Below the pieces are notes generated by a model, which was given only the letters and a program-made list of their open reading frames with translations, did no database searches and had not been told where the DNA came from. DNA of 64,000 nt from Stutzerimonas decontaminans (GTDB lineage Bacteria; Pseudomonadota; Gammaproteobacteria; Pseudomonadales; Pseudomonadaceae): assembly GCF_000661915.1 (NCBI RefSeq), contig NZ_CP007509.1, positions 930,001-994,000 of the forward strand. Reading direction: 5' to 3'. The translations under genes were made by a program, and so were the position numbers. Below, piece by piece: positions 55,600 through 64,000 of the stretch. Each line of letters starts with the position of its first letter. The stretch's first letter is position 1.

Positions 55600-56754
55600 A
55601 TGAGTATGGAAGCTGGCAGTACGATTTTTTCCAGGCCGCAAGTCTCTCGCGGTGCCCGTGCGGTGCTGGCCACCGGCGCAGTAGGGTCGTTGCTGATGGC
55701 CCTGGTCATGAGCACTGGTTATACCCAAGCCGATAGCGCCCCGCAGGCCGCGCAGCTGGCCAAGTTGTCGACCCCGGATACGCTTTCCACTGCCGCCGTC
55801 CCCTCAGAACCCGCTGCCGACTCGCCCCGCGCCGAACAGCTGGCTACCAAGATTGCAGAACTCGACTCCATCCTTCTTGAAAAGCAGAAGCTTGAAGATG
55901 CCCTGCGCGCTGCAAAAAGCGAGCTGGCGGCCGTGCAATTGCAGTTGGCCAATAGCAAGAAGCTGATTCGCCTGGAGGTCGACGACTTTCTTGGTCAGAG
56001 CGCCGAGCGCAAGCGGCTTGATGAGCTTTTGGACGAGCACAGGCGCAGCGTTGAGGCAGCTACAGCCATCGGTGAGCGCGTCGATGTTCTGGAAAAGGAC
56101 TTGGGCAGCCAGCACCTGAGATTTTCACTCGCGGCGCGAGATGTTGACCGCCTCAGGACCCAACTCGCTGCCGAGGTTCGCGAGCGCAACAGCAAGAAGA
56201 TTCAGGCAATCGCTCGCAAACTGGACAAGACCATTCGCTTCGAGCAGTCAGTCTCGTTCCGTTGTTCCGCTAGCAAGAGCCTTGCGGCCTGCCTGGCCGA
56301 GCACCGCAACGACGGTCAGATGTCGCAATGGGTGCTGGACAACTATCAGCGTGCGCTGGCCGAGGACATCCGTGAGCAGGTTGCCGATGTCGAGCTGGAC
56401 ACCGCCTGGTACCGCTACCGCACACGTACCGATTTCGCCCAGGCGAGTATGAGCCTGGACGGCACCGTCAATGCGCAGATGAACGTCGAGGCAACCATCA
56501 CGGCGAAGAAGATGATGCCGTGCGCGATCCTCGATGTGCCTTACGAGCAATGCGACAGCAAGACCCACTCGCTGATCGTGCGCAGCAACAAGTACGACGA
56601 TCAGGTCCGCATCAACGATCAGGAGCATGGCGCCACGCCGGTTTCGCTGGTGCTCGACAGTGGCGTCTACGACATCCAGGTCACCTCCGGTGGTGTTACC
56701 CAGAAGCGAACCCTGTCCCTCAAAGGCGATCAGGTGGTCAACTTCAAGTTCTGA
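55600..56754 (+). CDS. Membrane-anchored coiled-coil protein with PEGA-like C-terminus, unknown
   Basis: 384 residues. One N-terminal membrane helix or uncleaved signal (AVLATGAVGSLLMALVMSTG, about 26-45), a linker, then a long coiled coil (about 80-220; AEQLATKIAELDSILLEKQKLEDALRAAKSELAAVQLQLANSKKLI). A globular part holds four cysteines (SFRCSASKSLAACLAEH and MPCAILDVPYEQC) that could form disulfides, and the end looks like a PEGA domain (INDQEHGATPVSLVLDSGVYDIQVTSGG). I recognise no named family. In P. aeruginosa, as I recall, maf follows mreD directly, so this gene looks inserted. 193 bases before it are AT-rich with no clear promoter. Confidence 0.72.
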   Translation: MSMEAGSTIFSRPQVSRGARAVLATGAVGSLLMALVMSTGYTQADSAPQAAQLAKLSTPDTLSTAAVPSEPAADSPRAEQLATKIAELDSILLEKQKLEDALRAAKSELAAVQLQLANSKKLIRLEVDDFLGQSAERKRLDELLDEHRRSVEAATAIGERVDVLEKDLGSQHLRFSLAARDVDRLRTQLAAEVRERNSKKIQAIARKLDKTIRFEQSVSFRCSASKSLAACLAEHRNDGQMSQWVLDNYQRALAEDIREQVADVELDTAWYRYRTRTDFAQASMSLDGTVNAQMNVEATITAKKMMPCAILDVPYEQCDSKTHSLIVRSNKYDDQVRINDQEHGATPVSLVLDSGVYDIQVTSGGVTQKRTLSLKGDQVVNFKF

Positions 56755-56849
56755 TTCATGCCAGGCGTAGCCCTTACGCCGGTCCTCCGCGCCTTCCTCG
56801 ACGGACCCCGGATATGCGACGCTGTCGCTTTATCGTTTGAGGATCTGCC

Positions 56850-57440
56850 ATGGGCGCTCTGTTTCTTGCCTCGGCATCACCCCGCCGCCGCGAATTGCTC
56901 GCGCAGATCGGCGTGCCGTTTTCCCTCATCAGCGTGTCGGTCGATGAAACGCCTTCGCCGACCGAGTCACCCGAGGCGTATGTCGAGCGAGTGGCGCGCG
57001 ACAAGGCGCTCGCCGGCCTGGCCAGTCTGGGTGATCGCGACGGCTGCGTGCTGGGCGCCGACACCAGCGTGGTGCTCGATCAGCATCTTCTCGGCAAGCC
57101 TGTCGATCGCGCCGACGGGCTCGCCATGCTGGCGGCCTTGTCCGGGCGTACGCATCGCGTCATGACGGCGGTGGCATTGGCCAGCCGCACGGCCTGCGAG
57201 GTCCGCGTGGTCATCAGTGAAGTCAGCTTTCGTACTATCGAGCAAGCCGAAGCCGAACGTTATTGGGACAGCGGCGAGCCTGCGGACAAGGCGGGTGGTT
57301 ATGCCATCCAGGGCTGGGGTGCGGTGTTCGTCAGTCAATTACACGGCAGCTATTCGGCGGTGGTCGGCCTGCCATTGTGCGAAACGGCGCAGCTGATCGA
57401 CGGCTTCGGGCTTCCGCGTTGGACCAAAGGCTCAAGTTAG
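56850..57440 (+). CDS. maf: Maf-like nucleotide pyrophosphatase (YhdE type)
   Basis: 196 residues. Family motifs: [19 protein letters not shown] at the N-terminus, [16 protein letters not shown] with the catalytic Asp, [14 protein letters not shown], and [28 protein letters not shown]. Maf proteins hydrolyse dTTP, UTP or modified nucleotides to monophosphates and can delay septation. ATG 56850 has GAGGA seven bases upstream. It lies in the usual mre-maf-rng order. Confidence 0.93.
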   Translation: MGALFLASASPRRRELLAQIGVPFSLISVSVDETPSPTESPEAYVERVARDKALAGLASLGDRDGCVLGADTSVVLDQHLLGKPVDRADGLAMLAALSGRTHRVMTAVALASRTACEVRVVISEVSFRTIEQAEAERYWDSGEPADKAGGYAIQGWGAVFVSQLHGSYSAVVGLPLCETAQLIDGFGLPRWTKGSS

Positions 57441-57525
57441 AGCCTGTGGCTTCGGCACGCATGCCGGTTAGAATCGACTCAACCACCAGCTAGCGCTGCA
57501 CATCAAGCCACCGCCGAGAACAACA

Positions 57526-58983
57526 ATGAGCGAAGAAATCCTGATGAACATCACCCCCATGGAGTCGCGGGTGGCGGTGGTGGAGAACGGTGTCCTGCAG
57601 GAGGTGCATGTCGAGCGAACCCAGCGCCGCGGCATCGTCGGCAACATCTACAAAGGCAAGGTGGTGCGCGTCCTGCCGGGTATGCAGGCGGCGTTCGTCG
57701 ACATAGGGCTGGATCGCGCCGCGTTCATCCATGCTTCCGAGATTTCCGCCCGCGAAGGCAATGCGGTCGAGCCGATCAACGCACTGGTCCACGAAGGCCA
57801 GAGTCTGGTGGTACAGGTCACCAAGGACCCGATCGGTACCAAGGGCGCGCGCCTGACCACGCAGCTGTCGATCCCGTCGCGCTACCTGGTGTACATGCCG
57901 CGCACCAGCCATGTTGGGATTTCCCTGCGTATCGAGGATGAAGCCGAGCGCGAGCGACTCAAGCAGATCGTGGCCGAGTGCGTCGAGGCAGAGGGCATCC
58001 AGGAAGCCGGTGGGTTCATCCTGCGTACCGCGGCAGAAGGGGCTGGCAGCGACGAGATCCTCATGGATATCCGCTATCTGCGCCGCTTGTGGGAGCAGAT
58101 CGCCAGTCAGATCAAGACCGTCGAAGTGCCCACGGTGATCTATGAAGACCTCTCCCTGGCCATGCGCACCCTGCGTGATCTAGTCAATCCGCGGATCGAG
58201 AAGATCCGTATCGATTCGCGGGAGAATTTCCAGAAGGTCACCCAGTTCGTCGGCGAGCTGATGCCTGAACTGGGCGACCGCCTCGAGCACTATCCGGGCG
58301 AGCGGCCGATCTTCGATCTCTACGGCGTCGAGGACGAGATCCAGAAGGCGCTGGAGCGCAAGGTGATGCTCAAGTCCGGCGGTTACCTGATCATCGATCC
58401 GGCCGAGGCGATGACCACAATCGACGTCAATACGGGGGCCTTCGTCGGCCATCGCACGCTGGAAGAAACCATCTTCAAGACCAATCTCGAGTCGGCCACG
58501 GCGATCGCCCGCCAGCTCAGGCTGCGCAATCTCGGCGGCATCATCATCATCGACTTCATCGACATGGAGGACGAGGAGCACCGACGTCAGGTTCTGCGCA
58601 CGCTGGAGAAGCAGCTCGAGCGCGACCACGCCAAGACGAACATCATCGGCATCACCGAGCTTGGCCTGGTGCAGATGACCCGCAAGCGCACCCGCGAGAG
58701 CCTCGAACAGGTGCTTTGCGAGCCATGCATGTGCTGCCAGGGACGCGGCAAGCTGAAGACGCCGGAAACCGTGTGCTACGAAATCTTCCGGGAGATTCTG
58801 CGCGAAGCCCGAGCGTACCAGGCCGAGGGTTACCGGGTGCTCGCCAACCAGAAGGTAATTGATCGCCTGCTGGATGAGGAGTCGGGCAACGTGGCGGATC
58901 TCGAGGCGTTCATCGGTCGCTCGATCAAGTTCCAAGTGGAAAGCATGTACTCCCAGGAACAGTACGACGTGGTGTTGCTCTGA
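57526..58983 (+). CDS. rng: Ribonuclease G
   Basis: 485 residues. RNase E/G family: N-terminal S1 domain (RGIVGNIYKGKVVRVLPGMQAAFVDIGLDRAAFIH), RNase-H-like and DNase I-like core, catalytic Mg2+ ligands D300 in TTIDVNTGAF and D343 in IIIIDFIDMED, and zinc-link LCEPCMCCQGRGKL near the end. The protein processes 16S rRNA 5' ends and some mRNAs. It lacks the long RNase E tail. ATG 57526; 85 bases after maf. Confidence 0.96.
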   Translation: MSEEILMNITPMESRVAVVENGVLQEVHVERTQRRGIVGNIYKGKVVRVLPGMQAAFVDIGLDRAAFIHASEISAREGNAVEPINALVHEGQSLVVQVTKDPIGTKGARLTTQLSIPSRYLVYMPRTSHVGISLRIEDEAERERLKQIVAECVEAEGIQEAGGFILRTAAEGAGSDEILMDIRYLRRLWEQIASQIKTVEVPTVIYEDLSLAMRTLRDLVNPRIEKIRIDSRENFQKVTQFVGELMPELGDRLEHYPGERPIFDLYGVEDEIQKALERKVMLKSGGYLIIDPAEAMTTIDVNTGAFVGHRTLEETIFKTNLESATAIARQLRLRNLGGIIIIDFIDMEDEEHRRQVLRTLEKQLERDHAKTNIIGITELGLVQMTRKRTRESLEQVLCEPCMCCQGRGKLKTPETVCYEIFREILREARAYQAEGYRVLANQKVIDRLLDEESGNVADLEAFIGRSIKFQVESMYSQEQYDVVLL

Positions 58984-59032
58984 ACAAAGGTAAACCAGGC
59001 CGCCAGGGCCGGGATGACTGGAGCGCATCCAT

Positions 59033-62000
59033 ATGAGCCGCCTTGCCGCTTTTCTCGTGACTCTGTCGCGCCAGCTGTTCTGGATAGCGGCGTTCGGGCT
59101 CATTCTGGCTGCGCTGTACGTCAGCCTCGGCCGACAACTGGTTCCCCTGGTCGCGGAGTACCGGGACGAGGTGCAGGAAAAAGCGCAGGCGGCGCTGAAC
59201 ATGCCGGTAACCCTGGGCAGGCTCGAAGGCCGCTGGGAGGGCTTCGCTCCCAAGCTGCTCGCACATGATGTGCTGCTCGGTGAGGGTGACGGCGCCATGC
59301 GCCTGGACCGTGTCGCTATCGTCCCCGACCTCGCTGCCAGCCTCTGGGCCCGGGCATTGCGCCTCGGTACGTTGGAATTCAGTGGGGTGCATCTCTCCGT
59401 GGCCGAAGATGCAGAGGGCAAATGGCGAGTGGAGGGGCTGCCGGAGCGCTCCGAGCAGCCGCCGCCCGATCCGCAGAAGCTTATCGAGGCGTTGCAGCAG
59501 GTGCGACGGCTCGCCGTCCTCGACAGTCAGATCACCCTTGAGCCCTTTGGCGAATCGCCGCTGACCCTGAGCTATACCGATTTGGGCCTGCGCGTCGACG
59601 GCGAGCGGCTTAGACTCGATGCCCGCAGCGTTCTGCCGGACGGGCAGCCCCTGGCCATGCGCGTTCAGGGACGCGTGCAGGCGCAGCGTTGGCAACAGGC
59701 CGAAGCGCAGCTTTACCTGAGCCTACCGCAAAGCGATTGGGCCGCATGGCTGCCACGACGCCTGACTGCCGACTGGAACCTGCATTCGGTGCAGGCAGGC
59801 GGCGAGCTGTGGGCGCACTGGAGCAAGCAACAGCTGGAGCGTGCCGTGCTGCGTTTGAATGCGGCGCAGCTGAACGCGTCGTTTGCCGATCGTGCGCCCG
59901 TGCAGCTTGAGGACCTGGCCGTCGAGGCTTACGTCGATCACGCCGAAAAGGGCTATCGGTTGCTGCTCGACCGACTGGCCTTCGATCTGCAAGGCGAGCG
60001 TTGGGGCGACGCGCGAATCCTTCTGCAGCAGAACCAGGGCGAACAGCGCTGGCGGCTGCAGGCCGATCGTCTCGGCGTCGCGCCGATCGCCATGCTCGTT
60101 GGCGGGCTGGCGCCGCTACCGCCGGCCGCCACCGAGACGCTCTCGACGCTGCAGCCCAGCGGAACGGTGCGCAATCTTCGCCTCGATTACCACCCTGACA
60201 CGGATTCGCCACAGCGGCTGCGGTTCGCCGCCAATCTGGATCGGATCAACTTCTCGGCGCAGAACTGGATTCCGGCGGTTGGCAACGCAAGCGGCAGCAT
60301 TCAGGGCGATCTTGCCGGTGGCGAGCTGCGCCTGGACAGTGACGACTTCAGCTTGCACCTCGCATCGTTGTACCCCGAGCCCTGGCACTATCGGCACGGT
60401 GCCGGTCGCCTGACTTGGACGCTGGACGATCGGGCGTTCACCTTGGCCGCACCCTATCTGCGCGTCGATGGCGAAGAAGGCAAGATCGCTGGGGATTTCC
60501 TCATCCGTCTGATGCGAGATCCGGAGGCGGAAGACTACATGGATCTGCGCGTCGGCCTCAGCGACGGCGACGCCGGCTATACCGAGAAGTATCTGCCCAC
60601 CAAGTCGCCGGCGCTGAGCCGTGCGCTGGTCGGCTGGCTCAAGGAGGCCATACGTGGTGGCACCGTCGAGCAGGGGTATTTCCAGTATCAGGGGTCGTTG
60701 AGCAAGAGCGCTTCCGACAGCGCCCGCAGCCTGAGCCTGTATTTCAAGGTGCGTGACGCCGAGCTGGCCTTCCAGCCAGGCTGGCCTGTGCTGCAACAGG
60801 GGCGCGGAGAGGTCTTGATTGAGGATAGCGGCGTGCGGGTGCGGCTCGCCGAAGGCAGGATTCTCGACAGTCGCGTGTATGACGCGACTGCCGATATTCC
60901 CCACGCGGGCAGTGGAAAGGTGCCGCTGCTGGCGATCAAGGGAAAGGTGGCCAGCAGTCTGCCTGATGCGTTGAAACTGCTACAGGATGCACCAATCGGC
61001 ACCGGAGAGGTTTTCGCGGGGTGGCAGGGGCAAGGGCTGCTCGATGGTGCACTCGATCTGCAGATCCCGCTGGGCAAGGGCACACCGCGGGTCATCGTGG
61101 ATTTCTCCAGCAGCGATGCAACACTGCGGATCGCCGAGCCTGCGCTCGGCTTCGAGCAGCTGCGCGGCGACTTCCGTTACGACACCGCAAGCGGATTCAG
61201 CGCGGGGGATATCCAGGCTCGCCTTTTCGGTCGTCCGGTCAGAGGTAAGGCGGTGGCGACGGGGACGGCGGGCAAGCCGGCTTCGCGTATCGAGGGGCGC
61301 GGCAGTATAGAGCTCAAGCGCCTGCTCGACTGGCTCGAGGTCGGGCAGCCGCTGCCAGCCAGCGGTGAGCTGCCTTACCAGCTGCGGCTGGATCTGGCCG
61401 GTGAGAACAGCCAGCTTCAAATTGATTCTTCGCTGCAGGGGTTACGCATCGAGCTGCCGGCACCATTCGGCAAAACCGCTGGCGAACGCCGAGATACCTC
61501 GCTGCGCATGTCCCTGCAGGGGCGGGAGCGGCGCTACGGTGTGCAATATGGCCAGCTCGCCGCGCTCGCGTTCGCTGCGCCACCAGGCGCCTGGGCACAA
61601 GGGCGTGGAGAGCTGCGTCTGGGCACCGGCGCGGCCAACCTGCCGTCGCGCGCGGGGCTTTATGTGAGAGGCCGTTTGGCTGAACTCGATTGGAAGGCCT
61701 GGCAGGCAATACTCGAAAGGCACGGCAAGGGTGATCCGCAGCAGGCGACGAGCTCACTACTGCGGCAGGTGCAGCTCGATATCAATCGTTTCGACGGCTT
61801 CGGCACGCGTATCGACAACCTCAGCATTGACCTGCAGCGCCTGGGCAATGCCTGGGCTCTGGGTTTGCGCAGCGCGCTTATCGGCGGTTCGATCCGCGTC
61901 CCGGATGCCGAGAATGGCGTCATCGTTGCAGATCTGCAACATCTTCGCCTGCCAGCCTCGGCGCCCCCTGGCGAAGCGGCCGGTACACGTCCCGATCCGC

Positions 62001-62836
62001 TGGCTGATGTGGATCCAAAAAGCCTGCCGGCGATGGATGTTGCGATCAAACAGGTTTCAATGGGCGATGACCCGCTCGGCGCCTGGGCGTTGAAGTTGCG
62101 CCCAGTCAGCGGTGGGGTCGAATTTCGCGACATTGCCCTCGATATGAAGGGTCTGAAGATTGGTGGCGCCGGCGGGTGGAGTGGTGCGCGGACTTGGTAC
62201 AAAGGCCGTCTCGAAGGCCGTAACCTGGCTGATGTGCTACTGGCCTGGGGTTTTGCGCCATCGGTTACCAGTGAAAGCTTTCGCCTGGACGTGGACGGCC
62301 AATGGCCGGGCTCGCCCGCCTGGTTCGCCATGGCGCGCTATACCGGCAGCATGCAACCGCGGCTGCGTAAGGGGCAGTTTGTCGAGATCGATGGTAGCGC
62401 CCAAGCCCTGCGCGTGTTCGGTGTGCTGAACTTCAACTCGATAGGGCGCCGTCTGCGTCTGGATTTCTCCGATCTGTTCAGCAAGGGGCTCAGCTACGAT
62501 CGCCTGGACGGAAACCTGCAGGCCCGCTCTGGTGTGTTCACTACCCGCGAGCCAATCACCGTCAGCGGCCCGTCGAGCAATCTGGAGCTCGATGGCAAGC
62601 TGGACATGGCACGCGACGAGATCGACGCCAAGCTGCTGGTCACCCTGCCGATCAGCAACAACCTGCCTCTAGCGGCGCTAATTGTCGGTGCCCCGGCGAT
62701 TGGTGGCGCATTGTTCGTGGCGGACAAGCTACTGGGTGATCGTGTCGCGCGCTTCGCCAGCGTGCAATACGACGTCAAGGGCCCGTGGCAATCGCCGAAA
62801 ATCAGCTTCGACAAACCATTTGAGAAGCCCAACTGA
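59033..62836 (+). CDS. yhdP: YhdP family AsmA-like bridge protein
   Basis: 1,267 residues, full length for YhdP. One N-terminal membrane helix (LFWIAAFGLILAALYVSLGRQLV), then a long series of beta-repeats (LNMPVTLGRLEGRWEGFAPKLLAHDVLLGEGDGAMRLDRVAIVPDLAASLWARAL at the start). The C-terminal DUF3971/AsmA_2 part ends DLFSKGLSYDRLDGNLQARSGVFTTREPITVSGPSSNLELDGKLDMARDEIDAKLLVTLPISNNLPLAALIVGAPAIGGALFVADKLLG. Family members span the periplasm and help move phospholipids to the outer membrane. It follows rng by 49 bases and precedes a nitrilase gene, the usual order. Confidence 0.95.
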   Translation: MSRLAAFLVTLSRQLFWIAAFGLILAALYVSLGRQLVPLVAEYRDEVQEKAQAALNMPVTLGRLEGRWEGFAPKLLAHDVLLGEGDGAMRLDRVAIVPDLAASLWARALRLGTLEFSGVHLSVAEDAEGKWRVEGLPERSEQPPPDPQKLIEALQQVRRLAVLDSQITLEPFGESPLTLSYTDLGLRVDGERLRLDARSVLPDGQPLAMRVQGRVQAQRWQQAEAQLYLSLPQSDWAAWLPRRLTADWNLHSVQAGGELWAHWSKQQLERAVLRLNAAQLNASFADRAPVQLEDLAVEAYVDHAEKGYRLLLDRLAFDLQGERWGDARILLQQNQGEQRWRLQADRLGVAPIAMLVGGLAPLPPAATETLSTLQPSGTVRNLRLDYHPDTDSPQRLRFAANLDRINFSAQNWIPAVGNASGSIQGDLAGGELRLDSDDFSLHLASLYPEPWHYRHGAGRLTWTLDDRAFTLAAPYLRVDGEEGKIAGDFLIRLMRDPEAEDYMDLRVGLSDGDAGYTEKYLPTKSPALSRALVGWLKEAIRGGTVEQGYFQYQGSLSKSASDSARSLSLYFKVRDAELAFQPGWPVLQQGRGEVLIEDSGVRVRLAEGRILDSRVYDATADIPHAGSGKVPLLAIKGKVASSLPDALKLLQDAPIGTGEVFAGWQGQGLLDGALDLQIPLGKGTPRVIVDFSSSDATLRIAEPALGFEQLRGDFRYDTASGFSAGDIQARLFGRPVRGKAVATGTAGKPASRIEGRGSIELKRLLDWLEVGQPLPASGELPYQLRLDLAGENSQLQIDSSLQGLRIELPAPFGKTAGERRDTSLRMSLQGRERRYGVQYGQLAALAFAAPPGAWAQGRGELRLGTGAANLPSRAGLYVRGRLAELDWKAWQAILERHGKGDPQQATSSLLRQVQLDINRFDGFGTRIDNLSIDLQRLGNAWALGLRSALIGGSIRVPDAENGVIVADLQHLRLPASAPPGEAAGTRPDPLADVDPKSLPAMDVAIKQVSMGDDPLGAWALKLRPVSGGVEFRDIALDMKGLKIGGAGGWSGARTWYKGRLEGRNLADVLLAWGFAPSVTSESFRLDVDGQWPGSPAWFAMARYTGSMQPRLRKGQFVEIDGSAQALRVFGVLNFNSIGRRLRLDFSDLFSKGLSYDRLDGNLQARSGVFTTREPITVSGPSSNLELDGKLDMARDEIDAKLLVTLPISNNLPLAALIVGAPAIGGALFVADKLLGDRVARFASVQYDVKGPWQSPKISFDKPFEKPN

Positions 62837-62876
62837 TCGGTAACCACGGGCTTCGTCTATCAGCATCGGGGAAGTC

Positions 62877-63722
62877 ATGTCCTTAGCCGTGATACAGATG
62901 GCCAGCCAAGCCGACATCGCGCTCAATCTGGCCCGCGCTCGGCAGTTGTTGGAGCAGGCTGCACAGGCCGGCGCGCGCTTAGCGGTGCTGCCGGAGAACT
63001 TCGCTGCGATGGGGCACAAGGCCCCGCATCAAATTGGGCGCGCCGAAGCGATGGGCGAGGGGCCGATCCTGCCGTGGTTGAAAGAGGCGGCACGCGACCT
63101 CAGGTTATGGATTGTGGCCGGCACCCTGCCGTTACCGCTCGACGACGACCCGCAGGGCAAGCCCAACGCTTGCTCGCTGCTGTTCGATGATCAGGGGCAG
63201 CGGGTAGCGCGCTACGACAAGCTGCATCTGTTCGACGCGGAGGTAGCCGACAGCCGCGGCCATTATCGTGAGTCCGATGACTACGCGCCCGGTCAGCGGC
63301 TGGTTGTCATGGACACACCGGTTGGCCGATTGGGCATGAGCGTGTGTTACGACCTGCGCTTCGCCGAGCTGTATACGGCGTTGCGCGCGGCCGGTGCCGA
63401 GCTGATCAGCGTACCCTCGGCGTTCACCACTGTGACGGGCGAGGCGCATTGGGCGACGTTGATTCGCGCCCGCGCCATCGAGACGCAGTGTTATATCCTG
63501 GCTGCCGCACAGGGTGGCGAGCATCCTGGCGGTCGCCTCACCCATGGGCATTCGTCTATCGTGGACCCATGGGGGCGTCTGCTATGCGAGCAGGCGACTG
63601 GTGATGCAGCCTTGGTGGCCGAGCGGGATGCGTCCGAGCAGGCTGCCATCCGCCAGCGCATGCCGCTGCAGCGCCACCGTCGATTTTCCGTACCGTGCTT
63701 GGTCACGGACCGTTTGGAGTGA
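62877..63722 (+). CDS. Carbon-nitrogen hydrolase (nitrilase superfamily, Nit1/YafV-like)
   Basis: 281 residues. Catalytic triad E40 in VLPENFAAMG, K115 in YDKLHLFDA and C157 in SVCYDLRFAE, with GHSSIVDPWGRLL near the end. This Nit branch is conserved between yhdP and tldD in pseudomonads. Members often hydrolyse deaminated glutathione or other omega-amides; the substrate here is not proven. It starts at ATG 62877, 40 bases after yhdP, and tldD begins two bases after its stop. Confidence 0.92.
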   Translation: MSLAVIQMASQADIALNLARARQLLEQAAQAGARLAVLPENFAAMGHKAPHQIGRAEAMGEGPILPWLKEAARDLRLWIVAGTLPLPLDDDPQGKPNACSLLFDDQGQRVARYDKLHLFDAEVADSRGHYRESDDYAPGQRLVVMDTPVGRLGMSVCYDLRFAELYTALRAAGAELISVPSAFTTVTGEAHWATLIRARAIETQCYILAAAQGGEHPGGRLTHGHSSIVDPWGRLLCEQATGDAALVAERDASEQAAIRQRMPLQRHRRFSVPCLVTDRLE

Positions 63723-63724
63723 AT

Positions 63725-64000
63725 ATGAGTGAACTGCTGTTACCCGTCACCGAGCGCCTGCTAACCCCCGGCGGGCTGGGTATCGACGACCTGCCGAGCC
63801 TGCTCGGTGAACTCGCCGGGCCCGGCGTGGACGCGGCGGACCTGTATTTTCAGGATCAGGTTTCCGAGTCCTGGGTATTGGAGGATGGCATCGTCAAGGA
63901 AGGCGGCTTCCATCTGGAGCAGGGCGTCGGTGTGCGCGCACTGTCCGGCGAGAAGACCGGCTTCGCCTACAGCAATGCCATCACCGCCGATGCGCTGCGC
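63725..64000 (+). CDS. tldD: Metalloprotease TldD, N-terminal part (partial)
   Basis: The first 92 codons of a gene that continues past the window. The sequence MSELLLPVTERLLTPGGLG, then ADLYFQDQVSESWVLEDGIVKEGGFHLEQGVGVRALSGEKTGFAYSNAI, is the TldD/PmbA N-terminal domain. TldD forms a heterodimeric zinc protease with PmbA (TldE) that degrades unfolded peptides and matures some modified peptides. Start ATG 63725, two bases after the nitrilase stop; the HExxxH metal site is outside the window. Confidence 0.95.
   Translation, partial: MSELLLPVTERLLTPGGLGIDDLPSLLGELAGPGVDAADLYFQDQVSESWVLEDGIVKEGGFHLEQGVGVRALSGEKTGFAYSNAITADALR

Overview
The window is a compact, GC-rich, intact stretch of gammaproteobacterial chromosome with no rRNA, tRNA, CRISPR array, transposase or phage gene that I could find. 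Gene content and order point to a Pseudomonas-like organism, most probably the Stutzerimonas (Pseudomonas) stutzeri group: several blocks have the same order as in P. aeruginosa (ileS-lspA-fkpB-ispH-pilE...fimU-fimT-thiO; speC-Sel1-piuC-piuA; roxSR; gatBAC/mreBCD/maf/rng/yhdP/nitrilase/tldD). The species assignment is inference from remembered synteny.

Layout. 1-2.5 kb: end of ileS, then lspA, fkpB and ispH on the plus strand. 2.7-10 kb: a minus-strand minor-pilin operon fimT-fimU-pilV-pilW-pilX-pilY1-pilE that builds the type IV pilus tip and priming complex; pilY2 is absent and base composition is lower in GC than the neighbours. 10.2-13.9 kb: thiO, a SUI1/YciH protein and speA. 13.9-20.1 kb: mostly minus-strand small genes: DUF2214 membrane protein, MATE exporter, a 97-residue membrane protein, a YjiK-like protein (plus strand), YdcZ-type transporter, two tandem DUF4136 lipoproteins, cmoM and a MazG-like pyrophosphohydrolase. 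20.2-27 kb: the fructose PTS locus, with repressor cra/fruR divergent from fruB-fruK-fruA and a perfect Cra operator between them. 27-30.6 kb: a DksA-type zinc protein, prfC and speC.

30.6-40.6 kb is an iron-acquisition region. piuC and a Sel1 protein diverge from the siderophore receptor gene piuA. Convergent to piuA is a five-gene minus-strand cluster: a CirA/FepA-type receptor, a PepSY membrane protein, DUF2271 and DUF4198 periplasmic proteins, and a membrane-anchored flavodoxin-type reductase. It looks like uptake followed by ferric reduction. A Fur-box-like palindrome overlaps a second, unexplained dyad in front of the receptor.

40.7-49.1 kb: a SIMPL protein, the redox two-component system roxSR, an AEC transporter, an M23 peptidase/coiled-coil/bactofilin operon (cell shape), tandem Ca2+/Na+ antiporters and a short RlpA-like lipoprotein. 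49.2-64 kb: gatCAB (minus) divergent from mreBCD (plus), then an unrecognised PEGA-like coiled-coil protein between mreD and maf, then rng, yhdP, a nitrilase-family gene and the start of tldD.

The most unusual points are mreC, which has no ordinary start codon at its conserved N-terminus; the extra gene between mreD and maf; the overlapping regulatory dyads of the iron operon; a 10-bp-phased triple repeat upstream of piuA; and the long leader of speC with a possible short upstream reading frame. I did not find an obviously new defence or mobile system.
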